A DNA stretch of 64,000 nt from Garcia nutans. Lineage: Eukaryota; Streptophyta; Magnoliopsida; Malpighiales; Euphorbiaceae. Position numbers and translations under genes: made by a program. Below are positions 33,079 to 45,475 of the stretch, piece by piece (the first letter of the stretch is position 1; every line of letters begins with the position of its first letter). The notes under the pieces are model-generated. The model did no database searches, had not been told where the DNA came from, and saw nothing but the letters and a program-made list of their open reading frames with translations. The stretch covers positions 7,549,501 to 7,613,500 of the forward strand of contig CANTUV010000053.1 of the NCBI GenBank assembly GCA_947685225.1, in the 5' to 3' direction.

Positions 33079-34240
33079 TATTTTTGGTGAGCAAGTGATT
33101 GAGTCATTGCTAGATACTTTGTCTCTGGCATAGGTCAGATTGTTGTAAGCTTTTGAATTGTCATAATCCAGGGCTGTGAGCCAGAGAGGACCAATGATAT
33201 GAGATGCAAATGCATGCATGTATGCACAAACAATCAACAAAAAAGGATAATTAGGATGTTCCTTCCAACCTTATATCATCCACACATGAATGACGAGTCT
33301 CTTTTCCTAGGTATATGGTTAACAAAATACCAGCATGGGGTATCTTGTTTTCGAATAATTCCCTCGGACATTTCAACCAATAGTTATATTTTTGAAAATG
33401 GAAATCAATCCATGATAATTCCCATTAATTAGATTTTAATCCATTCAACAAACTAAAGTAGCTTTTATGCTATATTGGATTAAAACTAAATTAAGAGGTT
33501 TATTACAGATAGATTTCTCACTTGAAAAAGTAACTAATGATTCATGCCAAAAACAAGCCCATGATTAATTATTTCTTATTGTAAACTAGGCTCACAATTG
33601 ATTACTGGTATTTCATAATTGGCCTAAATATTTTGCAAGCTCTTTGTAAGGAAAGGTTGGGTGAAAATAGTTTTGTTTCTAAGCCCATTGTAAAGAGATT
33701 TTAAAAAAAATGGATTTTGGGCTTAGTATTTGGGCCACGAGCAAAATAAATTTTGATTTGTTTTTAGAAAAGTTTTATGTCCAAAGACCATCTTGAAAAT
33801 TTTTGAAAATAGCTTTGGTCTTTTGGACTTTAAAGAAAAATTTATATTGAGCTTACAATATACTTAGGTCATATTAGAAAAAGAATAAACCAAATAAGCC
33901 ATGATTTAGACCAAGATAAATTAACCATAATCAAACAACATGCATTTGGGGCAAAAACCTAAGGAAAGTAACTAGGCCAATTACATGAGCTTTAGTCTTT
34001 GGGTAAAAAGGCTTAGGTTCCCCTAGCAAGTATATACCAAATGGTATGAGGCTATGAGTGGTTATGCCATGCTCGATCTCTATACCTTGAGTGAAAGTAT
34101 GGTATCCCTTACATAACATAACATGGGTAACACGGGCGTCCTAACTCATGCACACAATGCAATCTAATATGATGCAATGGATAATATCATTGTAAGAAAA
34201 AATAGAACAATATAAAGTCCAACGGAATCAACTTCTCTTA
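33079..34240 (-). other. Element B 5' leader
   Basis: About 1.16 kb between primer site and gag. It is collinear with A's leader and with the stray copy at 17575-18655. An open frame upstream of gag (33240-33079) is shared with A at the sequence level (YMHAFASHI against MHTFASYI), but I see no domain. The remainder is AT-rich without features I can name. Confidence 0.7.
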
Positions 34241-34258
34241 TCCCATATGGAGTCGCCA
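34241..34258 (-). promoter_or_regulatory. Primer binding site of element B, mutated
   Basis: On the minus strand this reads TGGCGACTCCATATGGGA against TGGCGACTCCACTGGGGA in F. The TGGCGACTCCA start is intact and the far half has changed. It lies one base from the LTR end at 34260. Confidence 0.65.
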
Positions 34259-34259
34259 C

Positions 34260-36498
34260 TGTGAGTGGGGATTTTTGCCCCCACTTTCGGTGGAATTGTT
34301 CTTGCGACTTCGGCTCTGTTTAGGTGCGGAGCCTTAGAGAACATGGACCTAAGTCCAGAGAAAATGGAGTCGCCACCTGGACGGGCCGAGAAAAAGAAAG
34401 GAGTGGATGACTCGATTTCTAAGGAATCCCCAACCCCCTAATGAGTTTGAAAAGTTGGGTACGTGTGGGGAAGGTGAGAAATGGCTCAACACCCCCACAA
34501 CGCCCGGTTCATTGGAACTGGCCTCCTTTACAGGTCTTAATATTATAAAATTCTTAAATATAACAACATTATCCATATTACACACAATAATTAAAATAAA
34601 GCATCGATATATTATAAATCAAAACAATGTCCAAACAAAACAAATAGATGGACACCCATCCGAGGATGAAAACATGTCCTTACATCCCATGCCTAAATAG
34701 GAGACCCACCGAAAGGTAGAAACATGTCCTTTACATTGGTTCTAAAGTAGAAGAGCAATTTAAATTACATGATATTTAACTAATGAGGTACCCACCAAGT
34801 GGAAACATACCTCTTAAAACATTTTGGAAATCTAAATAAATCGATAAAAGTAAATAACCATTCATAATAATAAATAAATCATTCATCAAAAATATTAAAT
34901 ATCAATAGAAAGTAAACATCCATTCATGATAAATTAAATAAACCAAACATTGAACTTAAATAAATTAAAGCATATAAAATAAATCAAAGCATAATCAAAT
35001 ATAAAATTGAATAAGGCAAATAAAGATTCAAATTAGGACTACTGTTTCTATTTAAGATTCTTTATTTCAGGTATTTAGGGTTTTTGAATTTGTAGAATTA
35101 GGCTACTGTGAGTTTTTAAAGGAATTGAGATGGAGCCAAGTTTTAGAATTTAATAGGTTGATAAAGTTCTTTGATTAACCAAATTAGTATTTGAATGGTA
35201 AAATCATGAAATTAGGGTTTGAACACTTTAAAACACTTAGATTTATGATTTATGGTTATTCATTGAATTATGGTTTTAAGCTTTCTGTGTTTGAATTATA
35301 ATATTTAAATTTATAAGATTTTAAAGTTTTAAAGGATTAGGGTTTAGAAAAAATTAGGGTTTAAGGTTTTAAGGGGGGTTAGGGTTCACTGTTTTGGTTT
35401 TTAGAGTTGAATTAGGGTTTTAGGATTTTTGATTTAGGGTTTCGAGGAATGCATTAGATTTTTAGGATTTGAAAATCAATTGATAATTTTATGAAGTTTT
35501 ATAAAAGTAAACAAAATAATTTAAAGTTTATAGAAGCAAAAAAGAAACTTTTAAGGCTTTTAGAAAGAAACAGAACTCAATTTAGGGTTTTGAAAATTTG
35601 GAAAGCAAATTAGGGTTTTGGGGTTTTGAAGAAACAAAACTAACAACTTTAAACTTTTTGGAAAACAAAGCAATGAATTAAGATTTTTAAACTTTAGAAA
35701 AAGTGAATTGAGGTTGTAGGGTTTTTGAATTAAAAGAAACAATGGGATGATTTAGCTACTGTGAAGAATAAAATTTAGACAATTGATGCATACCTCCGTT
35801 TGTTGGTTCCACCAAAAATTTCTTCTTGGATGATCAAAAACAAAGACAAGCTTTGCTGCCTTTGATGGATTGAATTGTTATCTACTCTCAAAAAATGAAG
35901 TCAAGTTGATTCACTGCCTTTCCTACTTAGTTTCGGTCTAAATTTTTCTCCCAAATTCGATCCAATTTTTTTTTATCAATTTCTCCTCCGATTTCTTGAT
36001 TGATTTTTGTGTTGTTTTTGGTCTTATTTATAGAAGAATTTTATGATTTATTCCTAGTTATTCATGGAAGCTAATATTGATAAGAAAAGGAAACTGAAAC
36101 CTAATTGCATTAGGCTTCGGAAAAATTTGCGTCGGAAAAATTTCACTGGTGAAAAAAACTGCTTTGGAAAAATTACGCTGGCAAAAAAAAAAAATTGTCG
36201 CAGTTGGCTGCGGCAGGGGCGAGGACTGGCCTGCGGGCCATTCGTCCCTCGCACTGGTTTTCGGCGATGATTTTTTCGTCGTCGATTTTTCCGTCGCCGA
36301 TTTTTTATTTTTATTTTTTGATTTTTATTTGTTTATTTTTATTTTTTATTGATAAAAATTAGATACTAAAGCAAAAATTATTTAATTAAGATAACAAAAA
36401 TTATTTTGGACTAATTAAAATATATTGGACAACGCAAAAATTATTTTGGACAATTAAAATATATTGGACCTGACTGGGTAAAAAATTAAGGGTCTACA
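34260..36498 (-). mobile_element. Element B: 5' LTR, Tat lineage (2239 bp)
   Basis: On minus it starts TGTAGACCC and ends CCCCACTCACA. TATAAAT on minus is at 36026-36032, with TTAGGGTTT-type motifs at about 35060-35760. The right flank CTCTC (36499-36503) matches the left flank of the element. Block order is identical to the F LTR. No coding content. Confidence 0.85.
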
Positions 36499-36756
36499 CT
36501 CTCTTTCAATGTTCTACCACACATGAGACAAGAAAGGATATGAGGGCTAAAAAGCTAAAAATAGCCAAAATTTTAGCAAAGTGGAAGCCATTAAAGAATT
36601 AAAGGTAGAATAAAATAAAGAATGGAACAAATAAAAGAAGATACAATTGGCAGAAGGTCAGTTAGCTAGAAGAGTTGAAGTCATACAAGACAAAGGCCCT
36701 TCCTCAAGCAAAATCCATTGAAGAATAGAGCAGTTGGCTAGAACAAAACCAAAACT

Positions 36757-37030
36757 CTCAACTGATGGAAAGTCAGTTAGCTAGAAGAGTTAAAATATAT
36801 TGGCTAAATGAAAGCTAAAACCCTCAACTGACAGAAGGTCAACCAACTAGAAGAGCTGAAATTGATTGGCTAAAAGAAAGCTAAAACCCTCAACTGATAG
36901 AAGGTCAGACAGCTAAAAGAGTTGAAATGGATTGGCTAAAAGAAAGCCAAAACCCTCAACTGATAGAAGGTAAGTCATTTAGAAGAGGTGAAATTAATGG
37001 CTAAAAGAAAGCCAGAACTCCCAACTGACA
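36757..37030 (+). repeat. 66-bp tandem repeat in element D
   Basis: Successive 'ctcaactga' unit starts lie at 36757, 36823, 36889, 36955 and about 37020, a 66-base period. Each unit contains 'agaaggtcag', 'ctagaagagttgaaa' and 'ttggctaaaagaaagc'. A diverged partial unit is present from about 36650. The array hands over directly to the shorter repeat at 37035. Confidence 0.85.
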
Positions 37031-37034
37031 GAAG

Positions 37035-37740
37035 GTTAGTCAAACTCAGTCTCGAGTCCAGAACCCAAATCCAATCTCAGGTCTAGACCCCAAATCCAAT
37101 CTCGTATCTAGAACCCAAAATCTAGTCTCGGATCTAGAACCTAAAATCCAATCTTAGGTCCATAATCTGAAATCAATCTCGAGTCCATAGCCCAAAGTTC
37201 AATCTCGGGTCTAGAACCCAAATCCAGTATCAAGTCAAGAACCCTAATCTATTATGGGGTCAAGAACTCAAATCCAGCCTTGGGTCCAGAACCTAAATCT
37301 AATCTCGGGTCTAGAATCCAAAATCAAGTCTTGGGTCCAGAATCCAAAATCTAGTCTTAGGTCCAAAAGTCATGTCTCGGGTCCATAACCCAAAATTCAG
37401 TCTCAGGTCCAGAATTCAAAATTGAGTCTCGAGTCCAGAACCCAAAATCCAATCTCAGGTCCAGAGCCCAAAATCCAGTCTCGAGTTTAAAACCTAAAAT
37501 CGAGTCTTAGAACGCAAAATCCAATTTTGGATCCAGAGCCCAAAATCGAATATCGGGGCTAGAACACAAAATTTAATCTAGAGTCTAGAACCCAAAATCC
37601 AATCTCGAGTCTAGAATCCCAAATCGAATCTCGGGTTCAGAACCAAAAATTCAGTCTCAGTTCTAGAACCCAATTCAAATCATGGGTTAAGAACCCAAGT
37701 TCAATTTCGAGTTTAGAACCCATCCTCATCTAAGATTGAC
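37035..37740 (+). repeat. About 25-bp minisatellite in element D
   Basis: Roughly 25-28 imperfect copies of a 24-26 base unit with consensus 'ctcgggtccagaaccc' followed by 'aaaatccagt'. It is related in inverse orientation to 18660-18850 in B. Copies vary by point changes and small length changes, suggesting slippage and unequal exchange. Confidence 0.85.
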
Positions 37741-37790
37741 TAAAAGTCATATTTTTTTTCATTCCCTGAATGAATTCAAGATCATTCAAG

Positions 37791-37804
37791 CAGGGGGGAA
37801 AAAC
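37791..37804 (+). promoter_or_regulatory. Polypurine tract of element D
   Basis: CAGGGGGGAAAAAC lies immediately before the LTR start TATAGACCC, which corresponds to TGTAGACCC of the other Tat LTRs with one change. It sets the plus orientation of D and marks what follows as the 3' LTR. Confidence 0.75.
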
Positions 37805-39147
37805 TATAGACCCTTAATTTTTGCCCTAAGCGAGACCAATCCAAACTAATAGTGGCCAAGTTACACTCGGTCCAACTTAAAGGTTAAGCCTAATTTGAAA
37901 CCTAAATTAGGTAACTCCAATTTTAAAAGGCCCAAACTATGCTCGGTTCAATTTTTAAATAGTTCAGATCCTAAGTCAAAAATCAATCCGGTTTGTTTAA
38001 TTCGGTATGAGCCATGCTCATATTGAATTGGATATCAATTGAATTGAACAGCCCAATTCAATATGAGTATTACTTATGTCGAATTGGACAATCACCAATT
38101 TGACGAATATTACTTATATCGAATTGGGCATGGTCCAATCCAATATGAGTGCATGATCATATCCAATTAGCAAGAATTCAAATTTGACATGAACCGTGTT
38201 TAGTATCCTAAATTAAGAATTATTTAGATCATTAAATAGGGTTAATACTGGTAAGTTTGTTTAACCCTAAGATTTGCCCTACTTATTTCTTATAAATACA
38301 AGTTTAAGGAGGAAAACAAAGGGGAGGATAGGAGGAAAAATTAACCTAGAATTATCAAAGAAGAGATAGAATTATGACAAAAGCAATTGTCTCTAGCTTG
38401 CTTCATTCAACTAGTATCAACGTTAGTTCATGTAGTAGCATAAGTAAGCTTGGTTTGGTTTTTATGAATCAATTCATTTAATACTTCTAGTAGCCATATT
38501 CGTTATTTTGTTTTATAGTAGCCATATTAATAATTTAATTTAAAACTCACAGTAGTCATGTTGATGATTTAACTTGTTTAAATATATAGCAGCAAATTTA
38601 ATTCCTTAAAACAATACCATCATGTGCAATAGCTCAATAAAAATAATACCCAGTGGCCATGAAGTTGTAAAATTAATTGCACTAGCTAGAACAATAAATG
38701 TTAAATCCTAATTTTGCATTCAAAAGTCCCAAAACCCTAATTCAAGATTAAAACCCTAGTTTCCATTTATAAAACTCTAATTTTATTTCCAAAATCATAA
38801 AACCCAAATTTTCATCCCAAAAAACTAGTTTCATTTAAAAACCCTAAAATGCACAATTATATGTTTAAAAACCTAAAAACCCTAATTTGTACCAATAAAC
38901 CCTAAAACCCTAACTTTGTATTATTAATGCCTAACTTAAGATTGAACGTTGTATTTCATTATTTGATTTATTATCATATGCTTATAATGGATGATTTACT
39001 TTTATTTTGTTTATGATGAATGATTGAATGATTTTGCATTGATCTTTTTATTTCAAGGATGTAAAAGTCATGTTTCCACTTCATGTGTGCTTATTTTAAT
39101 TGGTCTATTCTTTTATTTAAATTAAGTGTTGGGATTAATGTAAGGGA
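37805..39147 (+). mobile_element. Element D: 3' LTR, Tat lineage, cut by element G
   Basis: It starts TATAGACCCTTAATTTTT, close to the TGTAGACCC start of the other LTRs, then diverges: D is a distinct family. It includes a TATA box (38291-38298), AAACCCTAA-type motifs (38720-38930) and a 'catgtttccactt' block (39075) shared with the E/F/A/B LTRs. It stops at 39147, where G begins; the flank AGGGA (39143-39147) is the presumed duplication for G. The remainder lies beyond the right edge. Confidence 0.75.
38291..38298 (+). promoter_or_regulatory. TATA box of the D LTR
   Basis: TATAAATA is followed by 'caagtttaaggaggaaaac', at a position comparable to the TATA boxes of the related LTRs. Confidence 0.6.
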
Positions 39148-41557
39148 TGTAACACCCCTATACCTCATATACATACACCACATACTCCCTCATATGTAAT
39201 ATATGTATACCGGTCACAGTCTATTTGAAATAAATGAATCTTTAAAGTTTCAAGATTTAATCATCATTACAAGTAGTAATAGATAAAACGTTCCTTGTTA
39301 AAATACATAAACAAATATTTTTATTACACCCAAGTTTATCCAAATCATTTGTTTAATAAGCAGTGGAATATATATATATGTATACATCAAAATAAATATT
39401 TACAAAAATATAGAGTTTATACATGCTTGGCAGTTCGTCTCTGATCTTGCAGTCCAAAAATCAATACTTCACAAGAAATCGCAAGTCTAGACTCGACTCG
39501 GTCTAACTGAACTCTCCGGTTCAACCGGATCTACCTTGTCACTTTTGCGATAAACCGCAATCGTGCTAAGCCATTGACTTAGTGGTACAAACCATGAATA
39601 CAATATGATTCAATTGTTCATCATTCATAATTCACATTTAAACAAAGACAAGCATGGGCCCAAAAAAAACTAATATGCCATTCAAATTCCAGAGTTACTG
39701 TTTTGGTCCAATAATTACATTTATCAAGCTCGTAGGTGAATCATTATCACAATGACAAACATCTCATATGTAACATCCCAACTAGGCTTCAAGGACTAGG
39801 CCTAACCCAGCTTCAAGGGGAGCTAAGCATCAACCCAACTTGGCTTTAAGAACCAAGCCCAACCTAGCTTCAAGGGATTCTTACTTTTAGGAATGCCACC
39901 AACAACAAAACTCTGAAAATTGAATAACATACTAGGCACACAATTCTTTCATTATTTCATTATCAATTCCATTCTCATTTTCTCATAATCATCTAGGCAC
40001 AATGCCTCAATATTTCATTTACATTATTATAGCCAACATCAATGGCTTCACATTTCATCATTTGAGTGCACATCACAAATTATATTGTTCATATATTTTG
40101 AATCCTCAACATATAATCCACATAATGCACATAACACAAATCATTGCACCATTCTCATATATCAACAATATAATAGGTAAACTAACACATTTTCCAACCA
40201 AATGTGTTAAGTCCCAAAATCATGTAAATGTATGCAATCATGTAGGGTTTGTACTTACCTCAAGAGAAAATCACACCAATCTAACAACCTCCTCTTCTAA
40301 GAATCCTTCAACACTTGGATTAGGGCAACACAAATCTCTTCAAAACCTAATCAAAAGGTGATTATACATTCTCACTTAGTGATACATATAAGAAAATAAG
40401 AATAACAACTATCTAGGGCAAACTCTACACATGATATGCTCAACAACGCGGGCGTGTCCCTAGTCGTGCCGTAAAACCACATTACAGAAGCTATGGTATG
40501 CTCAACAACAAGGGCATGTCACTGGCCGTGTCAATCCACCAACATCGCAGTAGTTATGACACGCTCAGTGACATGGGCGTGTCACTAGACGTGTCAATAC
40601 TACTCCAACACAGAAGCTGTGACACGCTCAGTGACATAGGTGTGTCACTGGTCTTGTCACCCATCCAGAAAATAGAACCATCGACACTCCCAAAGACTTG
40701 GCCGTGCTCATGGGCGTGTCAGGCCAAAATCCCTGATTCCGACATCAACACCACCACATCCAACAAACATCTTACTTAGCCCTTTTCCACTCCAAACAAT
40801 CTTACCCAAAACCATCAATAAACCATAATAAACTTGCATAAACACCAAAACAACTCAACACATACATCAAACACAAATCACAACCATAATCACAACTCAA
40901 CCCATACACAATCCACAACACTTGCTTTCCATCACCAAACTTAACCTTTCCTTCAAACCAACCCCAAAATCAAAGCCAATAAGACCAAACACTCTCAAAC
41001 ACACCACATTTATACATACACATATCAACAACAACCATACACCAAGCTCAATACACAAACTCAAAAGAAAACTAAGGAAACAAGCTGGAAACTTACCAAA
41101 AGTGAAGAAAATCCTTCAAACTCCAACTTGATCCCTTGAAACACCTTCAAATCTTGAATTAGAGAGCAATAAAATCCCTTTCCTTTAGTTACTAGTGGTT
41201 GTTAGCCAAAGAGAAGAAAGAAGAAGAAGAAGGAGAGAGAAAAACAAAGTCAACCATTAATAACCACTCAATTCTCCAATAAATCTCCACCAAACAATTT
41301 GATATAATATAATAATTAGCCAAAATATCATCTTCCACCTATTTAATTTCCATTATAAAGTAATCAATAAATCTCATTTGACCATCTCATTAGTTGACTT
41401 GTATATGTTGTATATATCTCTATATATACAACATATACACACTCCTCTTAAGCATTATTACACACTTCTGTTTTCCTCTCTTACCACTTAATCATAAATA
41501 TAATTCCATTTCAACAATAAACATTCCAAATTTTAGGATATAGTTTGGGATATTACA
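39148..41557 (-). mobile_element. Element G: 3' LTR (2410 bp)
   Basis: On minus it starts TGTAATATCC and ends GGGGTGTTACA, the same ends as the LTRs of H, I and J and the solo LTR at 13374. It contains a GACACG-type hairpin array (40440-40725), a 'cttgaagc' repeat block (39775-39880) like that of the solo LTR (about 14795-14950), and a version of the GCGCGAT inverted repeat (39545-39585). The polypurine tract borders it at 41558. Confidence 0.85.
40440..40725 (-). repeat. Hairpin array in the G LTR
   Basis: Four to five units of 'gacacgctcagtgacatggg' followed by CGTGTCACTGG form pairs of complementary 8-10 base arms. It is the same module as in H, written on plus as the reverse complement of the GACACGGCC arrays. 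Confidence 0.75.
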
Positions 41558-41570
41558 ATTCTCCCCCTCT
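41558..41570 (-). promoter_or_regulatory. Polypurine tract of element G
   Basis: On minus AGAGGGGGAGAAT lies directly before TGTAATATCC. The tract and the adjoining 'ttcgaggatgaaat' are shared with H and J. Confidence 0.8.
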
Positions 41571-41633
41571 ATAAATAAATTTCATCCTCGAAATTACCTT
41601 ATCTCAAGTCCGAAACAATTGGGGATACTGGAC

Positions 41634-42985
41634 TCACATCACTTGCTCACTCTCCCAAGTTGCCTCTTCCTTAACATGATTCTTCCAAAGAACCTTCACA
41701 AGTGGCACTTTCTTATTTCTCAACTCTTTCACTTCATGTGCCAAAATAGCCACTGGTTCTTCTTCAAAAGTTAGATCCGGACTCACCTCAATAGATTCAA
41801 CTGACAGAATGTGAGATGGGTCTTATCTGTACCTCCGTAACATAGAAACATGGAAGACATTGTGAATTCTATCCAATTTAGGCAACAAAGCAAGTTGATA
41901 AGCAACTAGTCCAACTCTATTCAGTACTTCATAAGGTCCAATGAAATGTGGACTTAACTTCCCTTTGCGACCAAATCTCAAAATCATCTTCCAAGGAGAC
42001 ACATTCAAAAACACTTTATCTCCAACATTGAACTCTATGCCTCTCCTCTTCAAATCTGAATAGGATTTATGCCGATCTGAGGCTGCTTTCAATCGATCCC
42101 GAATTATCTTCCTATATCTTCATGTTTCTTTAATCAAATCAGGACCAACCAACTTACCTTCTCCAACTTCATCCCAACATAGAGGCATCCTGCATCTTCT
42201 ACCATACAATGCCTCATAAGGTTCCATTCCAATACTAAATTGATGACTATTATTGTAAGCAAATTCAATCAATGGTAAGAACTGGTCCCAACTTCCTAAG
42301 AAATTAATGACATAGCTTCTCAACATATCCTCTAAAATTTGTATCACCCTCTCTGACTGCCCATCTATCTGAGGATGGAAAGCAGTCCTAAAATGCAACT
42401 GAGAACCAAAAGCATTATGCAAACTCTTCCAAAATCTTGAAGTGAATCGGGGATCTCAATCAGACACTAAAGAAATTAGGACTCCATGAAATCTTACAAT
42501 CTCACTGATACACAGCTCAACTAACTTCTAAAGAGAATAATCCATCCGGACTGGAAGAAAATGAGTTGTCATTGTTAACCGATCAATAATCACCCAAATG
42601 GCATCATGCTTCTTCTGATTCAAAGGCAATCCAGTCATAAAATCCATCGTTACTCGCTCCTATTTCCATTCTTGCACTGTTAAAGGTTGGAGCAACCCCG
42701 ATGGAACTTGGTGCTCGTCCTTCACTCTCTGACAAGTGAGACACTTAGATACAAACTCCTCTATGTCCCTCTTCATACCTGACCACCAATAATGTTGCTT
42801 CAAATAATGATACATCTTGGTATTTCCAGGGTGCATAGCAAAAGCCGACTATTGTGCTTCCTCTAAAATAGTCTTTCTCAGTCTTGCATCATCAGGAGCA
42901 CACAATCTATCTTTGAACCAAAGACTACCATCAATTCTCATATGGAAATCTCGGCTCTCCCCCTTCTGGCATTCCAAAACAACTT
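41634..42985 (-). pseudogene. Element G integrase with chromodomain-like C-terminus, broken
   Basis: The N-terminal zinc-binding region reads MHPGNTKMYHYLKQHYWW ... CLTCQRVK (about 42840-42740). The core has VTMDFMTGLP (first D), LVSD*DPRF (second D, followed by a stop) and HPQIDGQSERV (E). The C-terminal domain contains KGKLSPHFIGPYEVLNRVG and HNVFHVSMLRRY. After a stop (near 41821) comes a chromodomain-like segment EPVAILAHEVKEL ... VKVLWKNHVKEEATWE, ending at a TGA at 41634-41636. Chromodomains direct chromoviruses to heterochromatin marks. Several further stops (near 42850, 42660, 42530, 42455, 42120) make it inactive. Confidence 0.8.
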
Positions 42986-43404
42986 TCTAAATTTTCTCAT
43001 CTGCCAATTGAGCCTCCGTTATCTGATCCAACAATACCAGCCTCAATTGCAAATGAGCTAACAAAGCACCATCATTACATGATTCAAAACTAGCATGCAA
43101 TGCTCTCAACTCAACAAACAACGAGAACAAATAAACAGTCAAACCTGCCAAAGACTTTTGACTCAAGGCATCAGCAATAACATTTGCTTTATAAGGATAA
43201 TAATTAATCAAACAATCATAGTCTTTATTCAATTCCAACCATCGCCTTTTCCAAAGATTCAGCTCTCTTTGAACACCCAAATATTTTAAACTCTTATGAT
43301 CTGTATAAATAAAACACTTCTCCCCATAAAGATAATGTCGCCAAATCTTCAAAGCAAAAACTATGGCTGCCAATTTTAAATCATGCGTTGGATAATTCAG
43401 CTCA
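42986..43404 (-). pseudogene. Element G RNase H, C-terminal part
   Basis: LNYPTHDLKLAAIVFALKIW, YTDHKSLKYL and NVIADALSQKS are the conserved gypsy RNase H blocks with the catalytic residues of the second half. The first half is on the other side of H (from 53029). The frame here is open; its apparent first residues (MLH) are read from the H LTR. Confidence 0.82.
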
Positions 43405-44262
43405 TGTAACACCCCAATACTCTATATAAATACTATAGATATACGAGGTATACATACAGTACGTATACAAAGTATAAGGATGTCACTTATCATTACAAAT
43501 AAAGTCCTTATATTGAGTCCTAACCATATTGCATTAATAAAAAGAGCATTTACCAAATCATCATACTTTTAATGATCTTAAAAGTATATAGTAATCTTAT
43601 CTTTATCAAAATTCATTTATACATATGAATACATTTATGTCAGAAATACTGCATAATTAAAATTTTACATGTATGCATCACCCTCTAGTTGGTCTCGGCA
43701 AACTCTTACTTTACTCGTGGCATAGAGAAAGACTTCATATCTACCATCTACTCACCTGCGCGATTAAACATCCGCGCTAAGCCCGAGAGCTTAGTAGTAC
43801 AAATATATATGATATAAATATACATTATAGAATTAATGACATATAATGATATATCAATTCCATATACCATTAGTTGCATATCATGTTTCCCTTTTTAATT
43901 ACATCTTTCATATATCTCTACTATTCTCATATATTATATATATAACAAACACCAACCACAATTCCATCATTAATAATCACAACGAATATATCAATACACA
44001 TATCACATATCATAATTCATAACATCAACCACAATTCCCTCATTAATATTCACCATTCATGAATCACATTTACAACAAGACAACCATAGACTTCATTATT
44101 CATTTATTTCATCACTTATATATCACTTAGAAAACAAAGACAGACTCGGGCCCAACAGACACTAATATGTTATTCAAAGTTCAGAGTTACTGCTTTGGTC
44201 TATAATCATAATCATCGAGCCCGTAGGCAATACACATATATATATCTCTATCCATGGATAGG

Positions 44263-44505
44263 GTAACAGACCCAGTCTCTTGGACCATCAACTCAACATG
44301 CTTGAGGAGATCCTCAACCCGGCTAGACTGTTACCTGTAACAGACCCAGTCTCTTGGACCATCAACCCGACTAATCGAGGAGATCCTCAACCCGGCTAGA
44401 CTGTTACTTTAATTCACATTTATCATTTCACATTTCTCATAGTGTAACAGACCCAGTCTCTTGGACCTCAATTTGAAGAGATCCTCAACCCGGCTAGACT
44501 GTTAC
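44263..44505 (-). repeat. Three GTAACAG...CTGTTAC units in the H 3' LTR
   Basis: Units lie at 44263-44334, 44337-44407 and 44444-44505. Each begins GTAACAGACCCAGTCTCTTGG and ends CCCGGCTAGACTGTTAC, so each has 7-base inverted ends, with an inner GAGGAGATCCTC near-palindrome. J has the same three units in its LTR (58041-58290). Confidence 0.85.
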
Positions 44506-45186
44506 ATTCATAGGCATGCCTGCCAAATTCAGAACTCTGAAACTTGAATCAACATATTAGACACAAAATCATTTTACATTTCTTTCTCAATTCATTTCTC
44601 ATTTCATTATCATCATTATAGCCAACCCCCATGGCTTTATATCTCATTTAAATCATCATAGCCAATCACAATGGCTTCACATGTCATTTAGATCATATCT
44701 CAATTCACATTACAACACTTCATCATTCAAGTATACATAATCAATTTCATTAAACACATAGACAACATGTCCACTTATTTCATTTTAATCATTATTACCA
44801 ACTATAATGATATCACATTTCATCATTTCTCAAGACATTAATATAATTCCTCATTATAATATTTATCATAACAAATTACATTGCACATACCTTTTTGAAT
44901 GATCACCATAGCTTTCACACTATACAATTAAAAACATTAGTCACATTATATTAACCATATAATAAATTACTTAACATTGTTTTAAGTCTCAAAAACCATA
45001 TAAAAGAATGCATCTTTGTAAGTTGTACTTACCTCAAGAGCTATTCCCAACAATCTATACCTTTCCTCTTCCAAGAATTCTCAACATTAAAGTTAATGCA
45101 ACACAACCTCCTCAAAACCTAATCCAAAGATAATTATATTCATAAGAAAATAAGAATAATAACTAACTAGGGCAAACTCAATACTT

Positions 45187-45475
45187 GACACGCTCATTAA
45201 CACGGGCGTGTCCCTGATCGTGCCCTAAACCAACAATACAGAAGCTTTGACACGCTCAGTAACACAAGCGTGTCACTGGACGTGTCACTCATTCTGCCTC
45301 ACAGAAACATTAACACGCCCAACAACACGGGCGTGTTCATGGCCGTGTCAATTACTTTTTCTCATAGTAGCTATAACACGCTCAGTAACATGGCCGTGTT
45401 AATGGTCGTGTCACAAACGTCCAACTCAGTACCGATTACACGCCCAACCACACGGCCGTGTCACTGGTCGTGTCA
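45187..45475 (-). repeat. Hairpin array in the H 3' LTR
   Basis: Five units combine 'gacacgctcagtaacac' or 'acacgcccaacaacacgg' with CGTGTC-type partners, such as 'cacggccgtgtcactgg' near 45440. It is the counterpart of the J array read in reverse. Confidence 0.8.

Larger units (their letters stand above)
16330..36498 (-). mobile_element. Element B: near full-length Tat-lineage Ty3/gypsy retrotransposon with antisense genes
   Basis: The ends TGCGAGCGGG (plus, 16330) and TCTACA (36498) are flanked by the perfect duplication CTCTC at 16325-16329 and 36499-36503. Order from right to left: 5' LTR, primer site, leader, gag-protease, RT, RNase H, second RNase H, integrase, a DUF7745-like gene and a plant mobile domain gene on the opposite strand, minisatellite, a stray leader/gag copy, truncated 3' LTR. 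Insertions at 27345-28707 and 20144-21859 account for 3.1 kb of its 20.2 kb. It has many stops but few frameshifts, so it is younger or better kept than A. Confidence 0.85.
36504..37790 (+). mobile_element. Element D: 3' untranslated region with minisatellites
   Basis: This is the continuation of 16046-16329 after removal of B. It holds no gene. Most of it is two tandem arrays (36757-37030 and 37035-37740) followed by a short unique stretch and a polypurine tract. Long tandem arrays in the 3' region are a known trait of Tat/Ogre-type elements. Confidence 0.7.

Noticed and set aside
37035..37740. CRISPR array
   Set aside because: Units are contiguous and imperfect with no unique spacers, and the sequence is clearly plant.
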